From contig JADJNA010000048.1 in NCBI GenBank assembly GCA_016709305.1, positions 62,001 to 126,000 on the forward strand: DNA of 64,000 nt, read 5' to 3'. Below the pieces are notes generated by a model, which saw only the letters and a program-made list of their open reading frames with translations, was not told the DNA's origin and searched no databases. The translations under genes were made by a program, and so were the position numbers. Origin of the DNA: Candidatus Villigracilis saccharophilus (GTDB lineage Bacteria; Chloroflexota; Anaerolineae; Anaerolineales; Villigracilaceae). Of this stretch, positions 54,550-62,957 are shown one piece after another (within the stretch, counting starts at the first letter, position 1; each line of letters opens with the position of its first letter).

Positions 54550-56012
54550 ATGACCAAACGTATTTTTATCTCCGCCGACCACGGCATGGCAATCATCTAC
54601 TTCCTGCAAAGCGACGTCGTCCCGACTCTGCTTGCTGCGGGCGTTGAGATCGTCGTCCTCACCGACGATGACACCAAAGAAAAGATCGCGTCACGTTTCA
54701 CTCGTCACGGACTCACCTTCGAAGGCTTGCGACTAAAGCAAGCCAATGACTACGCTCGCAAAGTCAGCCCGCGCCTTCAGTGGCTGCTCGGCTATCTGCG
54801 CCGCGTCGGCGGTTCATGGCGCATCAACACTGAAGCCATGGACAGCCACATCTGGGAAGTCTGGGCCGAGAACGGCTGGAAATTCCGTTTGGGTATTTGG
54901 ATGCCCTCCGCGCTGATGATCCTGCTTCTACGGAATTTTTCCTTCGCCCGCAAACTTTTGGTGCGGATGCAGAACCGCTTCACGCCTAGCCCCGGTCTGT
55001 ACTCAGACCTATTCAAAAAATACCAACCCGACCTGGTTATCGCCTCAACCCCCGGCTGGCGTATGGACCGTTACCTGCTGCGCGAATCCGCCCGGCGCGG
55101 AATCCCGAACATGACCGTCATTGTCGGCTGGGATAATTCATCCTCGTACAATATCTCAGGCGCGGATGTGCAGTGGGCGACCTGTTGGTCAGAATTGCAA
55201 AAAGAGGAACTCGTCAAAGGCTCCGATTGGGATCCAGAACATGTGCGTGTGGGCGGCATCCCTTCGTATGACGGATATTTCCGCAAGCAATGGCTCATGC
55301 CGCGTGACGAATATTTCAAACTGCACGGGCTTGACCCGCAGCGCAAGTTAATTTCATACGCCAGCAGTTTTGTTCATTTTGCGCCGAACTTCCCGAACAT
55401 CGAAGCGCTGGCAAAACTGGTCTCGTCCGATTCACTGGCCGAACCTTCACAGTTGTTGATCCGTTTGCATCCCAGTCATTTTCAAGACAAGCCGAAGATC
55501 TTTGCAGACGAACGCGCGCAGGTCTTTGAATTGGAGAAAAAATATCCGCATGTGCATGTTGTCCAGCCTGTGGCATTGGGCGGCTCGCTCGGCTACTACG
55601 GCGGCGAGGACATGGACGAGAAGTCGTCCATGATGGCGTATTCGGATGTGGTGGTGACCGTATATTCGACAATGCTGGTCGAGACCGCTGTCCATGACAC
55701 GCCAATGATCGCCGCGACGATCGATGTCCCGGTGGATGGAACAAGCCGAAGAAGTTCTCGCTGTCGCTGAAAGAGATCGGCAACTGGCCCACGCACAAAC
55801 GTTTTCGCGATGCTAGGGCGGGGCGGGTAGCAACAACAGAAAAAGAGTTGCGTTCCATGTTGAATGCCTACCTGAAAAATCCGTCCCTTGATTATCCCGA
55901 ACGCAGAAAATTTATCGAAGATGAAATCACATTTACAGATGGAACATCAGGTAGACGAACAGCAGAATTTATTTTGAAAGTGTTGGAGAAAACAGGTCGC
56001 AAAGAGCGCTAA
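54550..56012 (+). CDS. Surface-carbohydrate glycosyltransferase-like protein (GT-B), frameshifted near the C-terminus
   Basis: Intact length would be about 487 residues. The N-terminus MTKRIFISADHGMAIIYFLQ and the C-terminal part LLIRLHPSHFQDKPKIF, then YSDVVVTVYSTMLVETAVHD, resemble CDP-glycerol-transferase/WbnK-type GT-B enzymes with the Ser-Thr loop at the donor phosphate. The frame breaks at about 55731: after IDVPVDG the sense continues WNKPKKFSLSLKEIGNWPTH in the next frame to TAA 56012. One missing G would restore it. Written as is, it ends at 55770. The donor sugar is unknown. Confidence 0.7.
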
Positions 56013-56057
56013 GAAAAACGGTCCTTTGTGCTCCTTTTGTGGCACGTCGTGGTAAAA

Positions 56058-56501
56058 ATGAATAAACCCATGTTCCTCTTTTACTTCTCGATCACTCTCG
56101 CCATTTGCTCCAGCGCACTCTATCATTTCGTCGCCAAGAGCACGCCATCGAATGTGAATTTCACTGTGTCCCTTTTGGTGACGTATGCCGTTGCTTTTGC
56201 CGTGACCCTTCTTACCTTTTTCTTCTTCCCCGCCAAAAATGGAATCACGGCAGAACTCAAACAACTCAACTGGGCCAGCATTGGACTTGCGGTTGCCATC
56301 GTCGGAATCGAGTTCGGTTTCCTGCTTGTGTACCGCTCTGGCTGGAATTTGGGCATCGCTGCAGTGCTGACGAATGTGGTCGCCTCGCTGATCCTGCTGC
56401 CTGTGGCGATTTTTCTTTTTAAGGATAAAATCTCATGGGTCAACATCGCAGGGATTTTTGTCTGCCTCGCGGGGTTGATCATGTTGAATTGGAAACGATA
56501 G
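56058..56501 (+). CDS. Small EamA/DMT-type membrane protein
   Basis: A 147-residue protein with about four hydrophobic segments: FLFYFSITLAICSSALYHFV, VSLLVTYAVAFAVTLLTFFF, ASIGLAVAIVGIEFGFLLVY and the last pair ending SWVNIAGIFVCLAGLIML, the typical EamA C-terminus. It is half the size of a full drug/metabolite transporter, like EmrE-type or ArnE/F-type paired flippases. In a glycan locus, translocation of a lipid-linked sugar or a precursor is plausible, but not shown. ATG 56058 is chosen. Confidence 0.75.
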   Translation: MNKPMFLFYFSITLAICSSALYHFVAKSTPSNVNFTVSLLVTYAVAFAVTLLTFFFFPAKNGITAELKQLNWASIGLAVAIVGIEFGFLLVYRSGWNLGIAAVLTNVVASLILLPVAIFLFKDKISWVNIAGIFVCLAGLIMLNWKR

Positions 56502-56519
56502 TTTGGAGACACACTCATC

Positions 56520-57548
56520 ATGCTTTCCCGCTTAAGGTCCGCCGCCCGTATCCTGCTCAAGGGCGATCCAAGAAAGAATAAACGCAATCCCATTCCCGCC
56601 ATAACGCTTGAGGAAGTCGCCGAGATCAAGCAATTCTTTTCGCGCGAGAAATTCTTTATCTTCGGTCATGCCCGTTCCGGGACGACCCTGCTGACCCGTC
56701 TTGCGCGCCTGCATCCCGAAGTACATTGCAATTATCAGGCGCATTTTTTCACACGCCAGCCGCTGCTCAAGTCACTGGTCAACACACCTGAAGCGGAAGA
56801 ATGGCTGACTCGCAAATCCAATCGTTGGAATCAGGGCGGGGATCTGTCCGCGCTGGTACTGCGCGCGTCCGCCGATATTATACTGGAGCGTGATGCCGCC
56901 CGCGAAGGGAAAAATATCGTCGGCGATAAGAGCCCTTCATCCACGATCCACGGGCAGGCAGTCCGTGATATGCATGCGGTCTATCCTGATGCAAAACTGG
57001 TGTACATCGTCCGCGATGGACGCGATGTGTTGATCTCGGAACGCTTCCGAAATTTTGTGGAGGAATCCAAGTTCCTGACTGCGGAAGATCAGCGCATCAT
57101 TGCCGACCTGAAAGTTGACCCTGCTCCGTTCACAGATGGCCGCCGTTCGATTTTCACCGAGGCCTTCATCCGCCGCGTGGCAAAAGGCTGGGTCGCGAAT
57201 CTTAAAGAGACCGAAGACGAAGGCCACAGATTGTTCAACGGCAATTATTTCGGTATGCGCTACGAAGATCTGTTGCAAACTCCTTTTAATGAAATGAGCA
57301 AATTGTGGGACTTCCTCGGCGTGAAAGCTGTCGATGCGGCGCTTGGGGAGAAGATCAAAGCTGAAATGTCATCCAATCCCGATGAGGAGTGGCAGGCCAA
57401 AAGGAATGAAGGCATCGCATCCTTCCTTCCGAAAGGACATGCCGGGAACTGGTCGCGCTTGTTCACAGAAAAAGATAAAGCCGTCTTCAAGGAAGACGCG
57501 GGGGAAATGCTGATCAAATGGAATTACGAGAAGGATTTGAATTGGTGA
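56520..57548 (+). CDS. Sulfotransferase
   Basis: A 342-residue PAPS-dependent sulfotransferase. The 5'-phosphosulfate loop is FIFGHARSGTTLLTRLARLH (about residues 45-64) and the 3'-phosphate-binding segment is LVYIVRDGRDVLISERFRNF (about 158-177). The KGWVANLKETEDEG and YEDLLQTPFNEMSKLWDFLG segments are also standard. It would transfer sulfate to a sugar hydroxyl. The PAPS source is encoded about 1.2 kb downstream (fused Sat/CysC). Start ATG 56520 follows GGAGACAC. No signal peptide is seen, so sulfation would be cytoplasmic, before export. Confidence 0.85.
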   Translation: MLSRLRSAARILLKGDPRKNKRNPIPAITLEEVAEIKQFFSREKFFIFGHARSGTTLLTRLARLHPEVHCNYQAHFFTRQPLLKSLVNTPEAEEWLTRKSNRWNQGGDLSALVLRASADIILERDAAREGKNIVGDKSPSSTIHGQAVRDMHAVYPDAKLVYIVRDGRDVLISERFRNFVEESKFLTAEDQRIIADLKVDPAPFTDGRRSIFTEAFIRRVAKGWVANLKETEDEGHRLFNGNYFGMRYEDLLQTPFNEMSKLWDFLGVKAVDAALGEKIKAEMSSNPDEEWQAKRNEGIASFLPKGHAGNWSRLFTEKDKAVFKEDAGEMLIKWNYEKDLNW

Positions 57549-57552
57549 AAAA

Positions 57553-58584
57553 ATGAAATATTTAATTGCAGGTCTGGGTTCCATCGGACGCCGTCACATG
57601 CGGAATTTGATCGCGTTGGGTGAAAAGGATATTGTCCTTTTCCGCACGCGCAAAGCGACCATGCCCGATGATGAGCTTGCGGGTTTTCCCGTTGAAACCG
57701 ATTTTACGGCAGCGCTTAAGAAACACAAGCCCGATGCTGTGATCGTGGGGAATCCGACATCCATGCATTTGGATATTGCCATCCCCGCCGCGGAAGCGGG
57801 CTGTGCGATCTTGCTTGAAAAGCCGATCTCAAATTCAACAGAAAGGCTGGGTCAACTCGAATCGGCTGTAAAGAAAAGCGGTTCAAAAGTGTTGGTCGCC
57901 TTTCAATTCCGTTTTCACCCGGGGCTGATGCGCGCGAAGCAGTTGATCTCTGACGGCGAAATCGGGCGGATCATTTCCGCGCATGTGCATTTTGGAGAAT
58001 ACCTGCCCGCCTGGCACCCGTGGGAGGATTACCGCCAGGGCTACGCGGCGCGCGCAGATATGGGCGGCGGCGTGGTGCTGACCCAATGCCACTCATTGGA
58101 CTATCTCCCGTGGCTGGTTGGGAAAGTTAGATCCGCCTGGGGGTTTACCGGCAAGTTAAGTGATCTTGAAGTGGATGTCGAAGATACAGCCGAGATCGGG
58201 CTGCGTTTTGAAAGCGGGGCGCTGGGAAATCTGCATTTGGATTTCAACCAGCAGCCGCCCGCACATCGTTTTGAGATTATTGGTACGAAAGGCACGCTCA
58301 AGTGGGATCTTTCAGATGGCGCGACCCGTATCTATCGCGCTTCAGCTGAATCGCTGTCGATTTCAACGGGCAGGGAGATCAAGGCTGGCGGGGAGTGGGA
58401 GGCGTATCCGCTTCCTGAAAATTGGGAGCGCAATGTGATGTTCCTCGAACAGATGAAGCATTTCGTCGCAGTGGTGCGCGGTGAAGCCGAATCAGCCTGT
58501 ACTCTGGAGGATGGCGTGCGCGTCATGAAGTTGATCTCTGCTGTGCACGAGTCGCAAAAAACGGGGCAATTGGCGCAGCTCTAG
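57553..58584 (+). CDS. Gfo/Idh/MocA family oxidoreductase
   Basis: A 343-residue NAD(P)-dependent oxidoreductase. It has LIAGLGSIGRRHMRNLIALG, IVGNPTSMHLDIAIPAAEAG, ILLEKPISNST with the conserved Lys-Pro, and a GGGVVLTQCHSLDYLPWL segment carrying the pocket His. It is not closely like WlbA. Homologues occur in legionaminate and other nonulosonate loci next to PtmA- and NeuA-type genes, as here, but I cannot assign a substrate. It starts 4 bases after the sulfotransferase stop. Confidence 0.8.
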   Translation: MKYLIAGLGSIGRRHMRNLIALGEKDIVLFRTRKATMPDDELAGFPVETDFTAALKKHKPDAVIVGNPTSMHLDIAIPAAEAGCAILLEKPISNSTERLGQLESAVKKSGSKVLVAFQFRFHPGLMRAKQLISDGEIGRIISAHVHFGEYLPAWHPWEDYRQGYAARADMGGGVVLTQCHSLDYLPWLVGKVRSAWGFTGKLSDLEVDVEDTAEIGLRFESGALGNLHLDFNQQPPAHRFEIIGTKGTLKWDLSDGATRIYRASAESLSISTGREIKAGGEWEAYPLPENWERNVMFLEQMKHFVAVVRGEAESACTLEDGVRVMKLISAVHESQKTGQLAQL

Positions 58585-58602
58585 TTTTTCCTGAATTTTA
58601 AA

Positions 58603-58629
58603 TCCAAAATTCATTGACTGAATTTTGGA
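58603..58629 (+). promoter_or_regulatory. Operator-like dyad, site 3 (perfect 11-bp arms)
   Basis: TCCAAAATTCA, five bases, TGAATTTTGGA: a perfect 11-bp inverted repeat in front of sat/cysC. It contains the core ATTCA-N3-ACTGAAT (58609-58623) shared with sites 1 and 2. A further half-site TGAATTTT lies just upstream at 58592. It covers the -35 region, not the start point, of the promoter whose -10 is at 58631. Confidence 0.65.
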
Positions 58630-58630
58630 G

Positions 58631-58636
58631 TATAAT
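58631..58636 (+). promoter_or_regulatory. -10 box (TATAAT) of the sat/cysC promoter
   Basis: A perfect TATAAT lies just after the dyad and about 75 bases before the ATG at 58711. No good -35 at the usual distance, and the dyad occupies that place, so a bound regulator could block or replace -35 contact. The 100-base gap after the oxidoreductase is the widest clean one in this part. Confidence 0.55.
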
Positions 58637-58710
58637 TTTCGCTTGTCTGAAAATTAGCAGTAACGATTGTACAGAACGGATCGTTGCTTCATAACAATAT
58701 TGGAGTGAAA

Positions 58711-60438
58711 ATGACAAAAGCAAAATTAATTCCCCCCTATGGCGGCAAATTGGTTAATCTGATTGTTGAAGGCAAGGAGCGTGAAGAGCTGCTCGCCCGC
58801 GCCGGGAAACTGCCTTCCATCAAGATCACCATGCGCAACATGTGCGACCTTGAGTTGATCGCCACCGGCGGATTTTCTCCGTTGACGACTTTCATGGGCA
58901 AGGCTGATTATGACCGTGTGCTCAAGGAAATGCGTCTCGCGGATGGAACTCTCTTCCCGCTTCCCATCACCCTGACAGCTGATCCGAAAGAACTGCCGAC
59001 AGTAGGTGAAGAACTGGCCTTGCGCAGCGCAAATTTCGATCTGATCGCGGTCATTACACTGGATGAGGTCTACCACTGGGATGCTGAGGCTGAAGCCGCT
59101 CACGCTTACGGCTCAACCGATTCCAAGCACCCGATGGTTTCTGAGATGGCACGCTGGAACAAAGTTTGCATCTCTGGTCCATTGAAAGTTGTAAATCTTC
59201 CCAAGTATTATGATTTTGTGAATTTACGCCACACTCCTGCTCAGGTGCGTGCCATGCTCGAAGAGATGGGACACGACAACGTGGTCGCATTCCAGACCCG
59301 CAATCCCCTGCACCGCATCCATGAAGAACTGACCAAACGCGCCGCTGCGGAAGTCAAAGGCTCGTTGATCGTACATCCTGTGGTTGGTATGACCAAACCC
59401 GGCGATGTGGATCATTACACCCGTGTCCGCACATACAAGGCATTGGTCGATAACTACTACGATAAGAAAGACACCATGCTCAGCCTGCTTCCGCTGGCGA
59501 TGCGCATGGCTGGTCCGAAAGAAGCTTTGCTTCACGCCATCATCCGCCGTAACCATGGCGCTAATCACTTTATTGTTGGCCGCGATCATGCGGGGCCGGG
59601 CAATGATTCGTCGGGCAAACCATTCTACGGTCCGTATGATGCGCAGGAACTCATGCAGAAGTACGAAGCGGAGCTTGGAGTCAAGATGGTTCCGTTCGAG
59701 ATGCTGGTCTATCTTCCCGATGAAGATCGCTATGTCGAAGAGAAGGATGTTCCCAAGGGCGCGAAGGTGGCAAATATCTCCGGCACACAAGTCCGCGATG
59801 ATTACCTTGCCAAGGGCAAGCTGCTCCCTGAATGGTTCACCCGCCCCGAGACCGCCGAGATTCTGCGCGAGATGTATCCTCCCCGCCACAAGCAGGGATT
59901 CTGCATCTGGTTCACTGGTTTGAGCGGATCAGGCAAGAGCGCGACCACCGAAGTTGTGACCACTCTATTGCTTGAGCGTGGACGCGAGATCGCCATCTTG
60001 GACGGCGATGTTGTCCGCACGCATCTTTCGAAAGGTCTCGGTTTTAGCAAGGAAGACCGTGACACCAATATCATCCGCATCGGCTTTGTAGCCGGTGAGA
60101 TCGTCCACGCGGGCGGCGCAGTCATTTGCGCGGCCATCAGTCCCTACCGCGCTACCCGCGCTGAGGCTCGCAAGATGGTTGGCGAGAATTTCATCGAGGT
60201 TTACATGGATACTCCCGTTGAGGTTTGTGAACAACGCGATGTGAAGGGCTTGTATGCCAAGGCGCGTCAGGCGATGATCGATGGCAAACCGATGGGATTC
60301 ACCGGCGTGGATGATCCCTACGAACAGCCGATCGAGCCCGCGATCACACTTAAGGGATTTGGCGCATCAGCGGAAGAAAATGCGCATATCGTTATTTCAT
60401 ATCTTGAAGAACAAGGTTATATCGCCAAACAGGCGTAA
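58711..60438 (+). CDS. sat/cysC: Bifunctional sulfate adenylyltransferase / adenylylsulfate kinase
   Basis: A 575-residue fusion that makes PAPS from sulfate in two steps. Residues 1-385 are ATP sulfurylase (Sat): QTRNPLHRIHEELTKRA with the HxxH nucleotide site, RRNHGANHFIVGRDHAGPG and NISGTQVRDDYL. Residues about 392-575 are APS kinase: P-loop GLSGSGKSATTEVV, DGDVVRTHLSKGLGFSKEDR and the APS-site VYMDTPVEVCEQRD and AKARQAMIDG. The ATG at 58711 has TTGGAG upstream; the TTG at 58684 has none. It lies 1.2 kb from the sulfotransferase it would serve. It has its own promoter with the site-3 dyad. Confidence 0.93.
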   Translation: MTKAKLIPPYGGKLVNLIVEGKEREELLARAGKLPSIKITMRNMCDLELIATGGFSPLTTFMGKADYDRVLKEMRLADGTLFPLPITLTADPKELPTVGEELALRSANFDLIAVITLDEVYHWDAEAEAAHAYGSTDSKHPMVSEMARWNKVCISGPLKVVNLPKYYDFVNLRHTPAQVRAMLEEMGHDNVVAFQTRNPLHRIHEELTKRAAAEVKGSLIVHPVVGMTKPGDVDHYTRVRTYKALVDNYYDKKDTMLSLLPLAMRMAGPKEALLHAIIRRNHGANHFIVGRDHAGPGNDSSGKPFYGPYDAQELMQKYEAELGVKMVPFEMLVYLPDEDRYVEEKDVPKGAKVANISGTQVRDDYLAKGKLLPEWFTRPETAEILREMYPPRHKQGFCIWFTGLSGSGKSATTEVVTTLLLERGREIAILDGDVVRTHLSKGLGFSKEDRDTNIIRIGFVAGEIVHAGGAVICAAISPYRATRAEARKMVGENFIEVYMDTPVEVCEQRDVKGLYAKARQAMIDGKPMGFTGVDDPYEQPIEPAITLKGFGASAEENAHIVISYLEEQGYIAKQA

Positions 60439-60448
60439 TTGATTCTCA

Positions 60449-60513
60449 CGTAGAGACGCTTCCGAAGTTTCTCTCCCGATGAGAGAGGGACTTGAGCGAG
60501 GGGCGTCTCTACG
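60449..60513. terminator. Long imperfect hairpin after sat/cysC
   Basis: CGTAGAGACGC (60449-60459) pairs with GCGTCTCTACG (60503-60513). An inner stem around TTTCTCTCCC and GAGAGAGGGA fills the middle. A T-rich stretch (CTTTATTTA) follows, so it could terminate transcription. It has the look of a dispersed intergenic palindrome. Confidence 0.55.
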
Positions 60514-60523
60514 CTTTATTTAA

Positions 60524-62086
60524 ATGAAACACTTTTTGAAATCCCATTTTTTTTTCCTTGCAGTACTCAGCTTGATCGCTGTGAGCGCAGTGTGGGCTGT
60601 TCTTTACAGCACACCGCAGGGACTCGGGCTTTCAGACGACTCGATTGCATATATTGCCGGCGCACGCAGCATCCTCAGCGGACAGGGCTATCGTGAAGCC
60701 TGGCTGGCATCCAACCAACCCGTTACTCACTTTCCTCCAGCGTTCTCATCCATCCTTGCGTTGATCGGCGTCAGCGGACTTGACCCATTGCGCGGCACGC
60801 GTTTTGTCAATGCCCTGCTGTTTGGCGGAAATGCGTTTTTGCTTGGAATTCTCGGCTGGCGCATGACCCGCTCGCAGGTTGCGGGTCTGGTGCTGGCGTT
60901 GTTGTTTGCGGTCAATGCGTCATTACTCAATGCTCATGCTGTTGCGATGAGCGAACCGCTCTATATTTATTTCAGTCTTGCCTCATTCCTCGCATTTTTT
61001 CATTACTTTAATACGAAACAAAACTCCTGGCTGGTATTAACTGGTGTTTTAGCGGCGTTTGCTTATCTTACACGTTATGCCGGTCTTGCATTAATTGCCA
61101 CATTCCTGGTTGCGCTGATCCTGCTGCAGGATGCCTGGAAGCAAAAACTGACCAGCGCCGGGATCTTTATTTTCAGCGCTCTTCCATTCCTGCTGGGCTG
61201 GAGCATCCGCAATAAACTTGTCGCGGACAACGCCACCAACCGCACACTGGTCTGGCATCCGCTCACAATTGAAAACATCAATACCGCTATATTTAATTTC
61301 TCCGAATTTTTCATTCCTGTTGAAACCTGGCGGCGTGCGCTTATAAAAATTCCCAATTTCTTTGTTGCCTTATTATCATTGATCGCATTGGTTTTGCTGG
61401 TTTGGTTATTGTATAAAGGCTTGAAGAAATTTCTTGATCCTTCTGCCGAACGACCAGAAATTTTATCCTTCACCAGCGGACTGTATATCTTTGGATATCT
61501 TGCCTCGATCGTCTCTTCGATGATGTTGTTCGATGCCAGCACCAAATTTAAACTCCGTATCCTGGCGCCGGTTTATATTTCGCTGATCATTCTGCTTGTT
61601 TTTGTGGGATATTGGCTGTGGCAGCGACGCGCAATGATTTGGCGCAGTATTGTTATTACTTCAACATTGATTATTCTTGCACTTTCCTTTAACGATACAG
61701 CCGCTCTCGCGGCAAAACTCCACAAAGGCGGACAGGGCTATGCCTCCTTCCAATGGTATGATTCGCAGGCCATGGATTTCCTGGTCACGCTCCCTGAAGG
61801 AACACGTATCTATACCAATCAGCCCGGTCCTGTTTACCTTTATACGGATCGCCCCAATTATGTCCTGCCCGATCTCGTAGACCCGGTCACTGACCTGCCG
61901 CGCGAAGGATATGTTGAAGGTGTGGACGCGCTTCAACAAGACGTGCTTTCGGGTGCCGCTGCGCTCGCCCTCTTCAAGTTTGGTTCGGAAGAAGAGGATG
62001 TCCAATCCATTTATATACAACTCGCCGATGGCTTATATCTTGCGCACAACACGCATGGCGATAAAATCTATACAGCCTTTCCGTAA
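60524..62086 (+). CDS. GT39/GT-C membrane glycosyltransferase
   Basis: A 520-residue protein with about 11 hydrophobic segments. The loop GLGLSDDSIAYIAGARSILS, followed by PVTHFPPAFSSILALIG, is the Asp-Asp catalytic loop and PPL-type segment of PMT_2/ArnT-like enzymes. AVAMSEPLYIYFSLASFLAF is the next family feature. The soluble C-terminus is about 120 residues. It would use a polyprenyl-phosphate sugar donor at the outer face of the membrane. It precedes the PtmA-like SDR by 12 bases. Confidence 0.75.
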   Translation: MKHFLKSHFFFLAVLSLIAVSAVWAVLYSTPQGLGLSDDSIAYIAGARSILSGQGYREAWLASNQPVTHFPPAFSSILALIGVSGLDPLRGTRFVNALLFGGNAFLLGILGWRMTRSQVAGLVLALLFAVNASLLNAHAVAMSEPLYIYFSLASFLAFFHYFNTKQNSWLVLTGVLAAFAYLTRYAGLALIATFLVALILLQDAWKQKLTSAGIFIFSALPFLLGWSIRNKLVADNATNRTLVWHPLTIENINTAIFNFSEFFIPVETWRRALIKIPNFFVALLSLIALVLLVWLLYKGLKKFLDPSAERPEILSFTSGLYIFGYLASIVSSMMLFDASTKFKLRILAPVYISLIILLVFVGYWLWQRRAMIWRSIVITSTLIILALSFNDTAALAAKLHKGGQGYASFQWYDSQAMDFLVTLPEGTRIYTNQPGPVYLYTDRPNYVLPDLVDPVTDLPREGYVEGVDALQQDVLSGAAALALFKFGSEEEDVQSIYIQLADGLYLAHNTHGDKIYTAFP

Positions 62087-62098
62087 GAGGAGTACATC

Positions 62099-62926
62099 AT
62101 GACCGTTCTGGATAAATTCAACTTGAAGGATCGCGTGGCCGTTGTCACAGGCGGCGGCGGACAATTGGGATTTGAGTTTTGTAAATCGCTTGCCGAGGCA
62201 GGCGCGGCTGTTGTCGCGGCCGATCTGAATATGGAACTCGCCACCCAGACAGCCGTGCGCCTGACCGAATCCGGCTACTCTGCGATCGCTTTCCCGCTCG
62301 ATGTCACCCGCATTGAATCGACCCGTGAGCTGGTTGCTGAAACGATGAAGCAATTCGGCCGTCTTGACATCCTCGTCAACAGCGCGGCCCTCGACCCGAA
62401 ATTCGACCCCGAGGCTGCATCCAAAGGGATTGCCCCCGGCGCCTTCGAAGATTATCCCCTTGAACAGTGGAACGCCGCCTTGAATGTGAACCTCACAGGT
62501 ATCTTTCTTGTCACCCAGGCCTGCGTCAAACAAATGATTGCGCAAGGCAAGAAGGGCAGTATCATCAACATCTGCTCGACCTATGGACTGAACGGTCCCG
62601 ACCAACGCATCTATATCAAAGACGGCAAACGCGTGGCATTCAAACCCGTTTACTACACCACTACCAAAGCTGGCGTGATGGGATTTACCAAATATCTCGC
62701 CGCCTATTATGCCGAGACCGAGATCCGCGTGAATGCGCTCACTCCCGGCGGCGTGTTTAACAATCACGAAGAATATTTCGTCAAGAATTATTCCGCCAAG
62801 ACCATCCTGGGGCGCATGGCCAAGAAGGATGAAATGAACGGCGCATTGTTATTCCTTGCCTCCGACGCCTCTTCTTATATGACAGGTAATAACGTCATTG
62901 TCGATGGCGGATGGACTGCCTGGTAG
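62099..62926 (+). CDS. Classical SDR oxidoreductase (PtmA-like)
   Basis: A 275-residue short-chain dehydrogenase. Cofactor site VVTGGGGQLGFEFCKSLA, the NSAALDP variant of NAG, catalytic NICSTYG and YYTTTKAGVMGFTKYL (Tyr-x3-Lys), and the C-terminal SSYMTGNNVIVDGGWTAW are complete. In Campylobacter and other legionaminate loci an SDR named PtmA sits directly before the CMP-sugar synthetase gene, as here. By sequence alone a generic 3-ketoacyl reductase-like SDR cannot be excluded. Its stop codon lies in a hairpin. Confidence 0.78.
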   Translation: MTVLDKFNLKDRVAVVTGGGGQLGFEFCKSLAEAGAAVVAADLNMELATQTAVRLTESGYSAIAFPLDVTRIESTRELVAETMKQFGRLDILVNSAALDPKFDPEAASKGIAPGAFEDYPLEQWNAALNVNLTGIFLVTQACVKQMIAQGKKGSIINICSTYGLNGPDQRIYIKDGKRVAFKPVYYTTTKAGVMGFTKYLAAYYAETEIRVNALTPGGVFNNHEEYFVKNYSAKTILGRMAKKDEMNGALLFLASDASSYMTGNNVIVDGGWTAW

Positions 62927-62948
62927 TGGCGCAGCACTGCGCCACTAC
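62923..62948. repeat. Perfect hairpin between the SDR gene and neuA
   Basis: GTAGTGGCGCAG (62923-62934) and CTGCGCCACTAC (62937-62948) form a 12-bp stem with a two-base nominal loop. It contains the SDR stop codon and ends one base before the GGAG ribosome site of neuA, so it could limit ribosome read-through or re-initiation. No T-run follows. Confidence 0.6.
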
Positions 62949-62957
62949 GGAGAATGA

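Noticed and set aside
58711..60438. Sulfate assimilation operon
   Set aside because: No PAPS reductase, sulfite reductase or sulfate transporter is near. The neighbours are a sulfotransferase and glycan genes.
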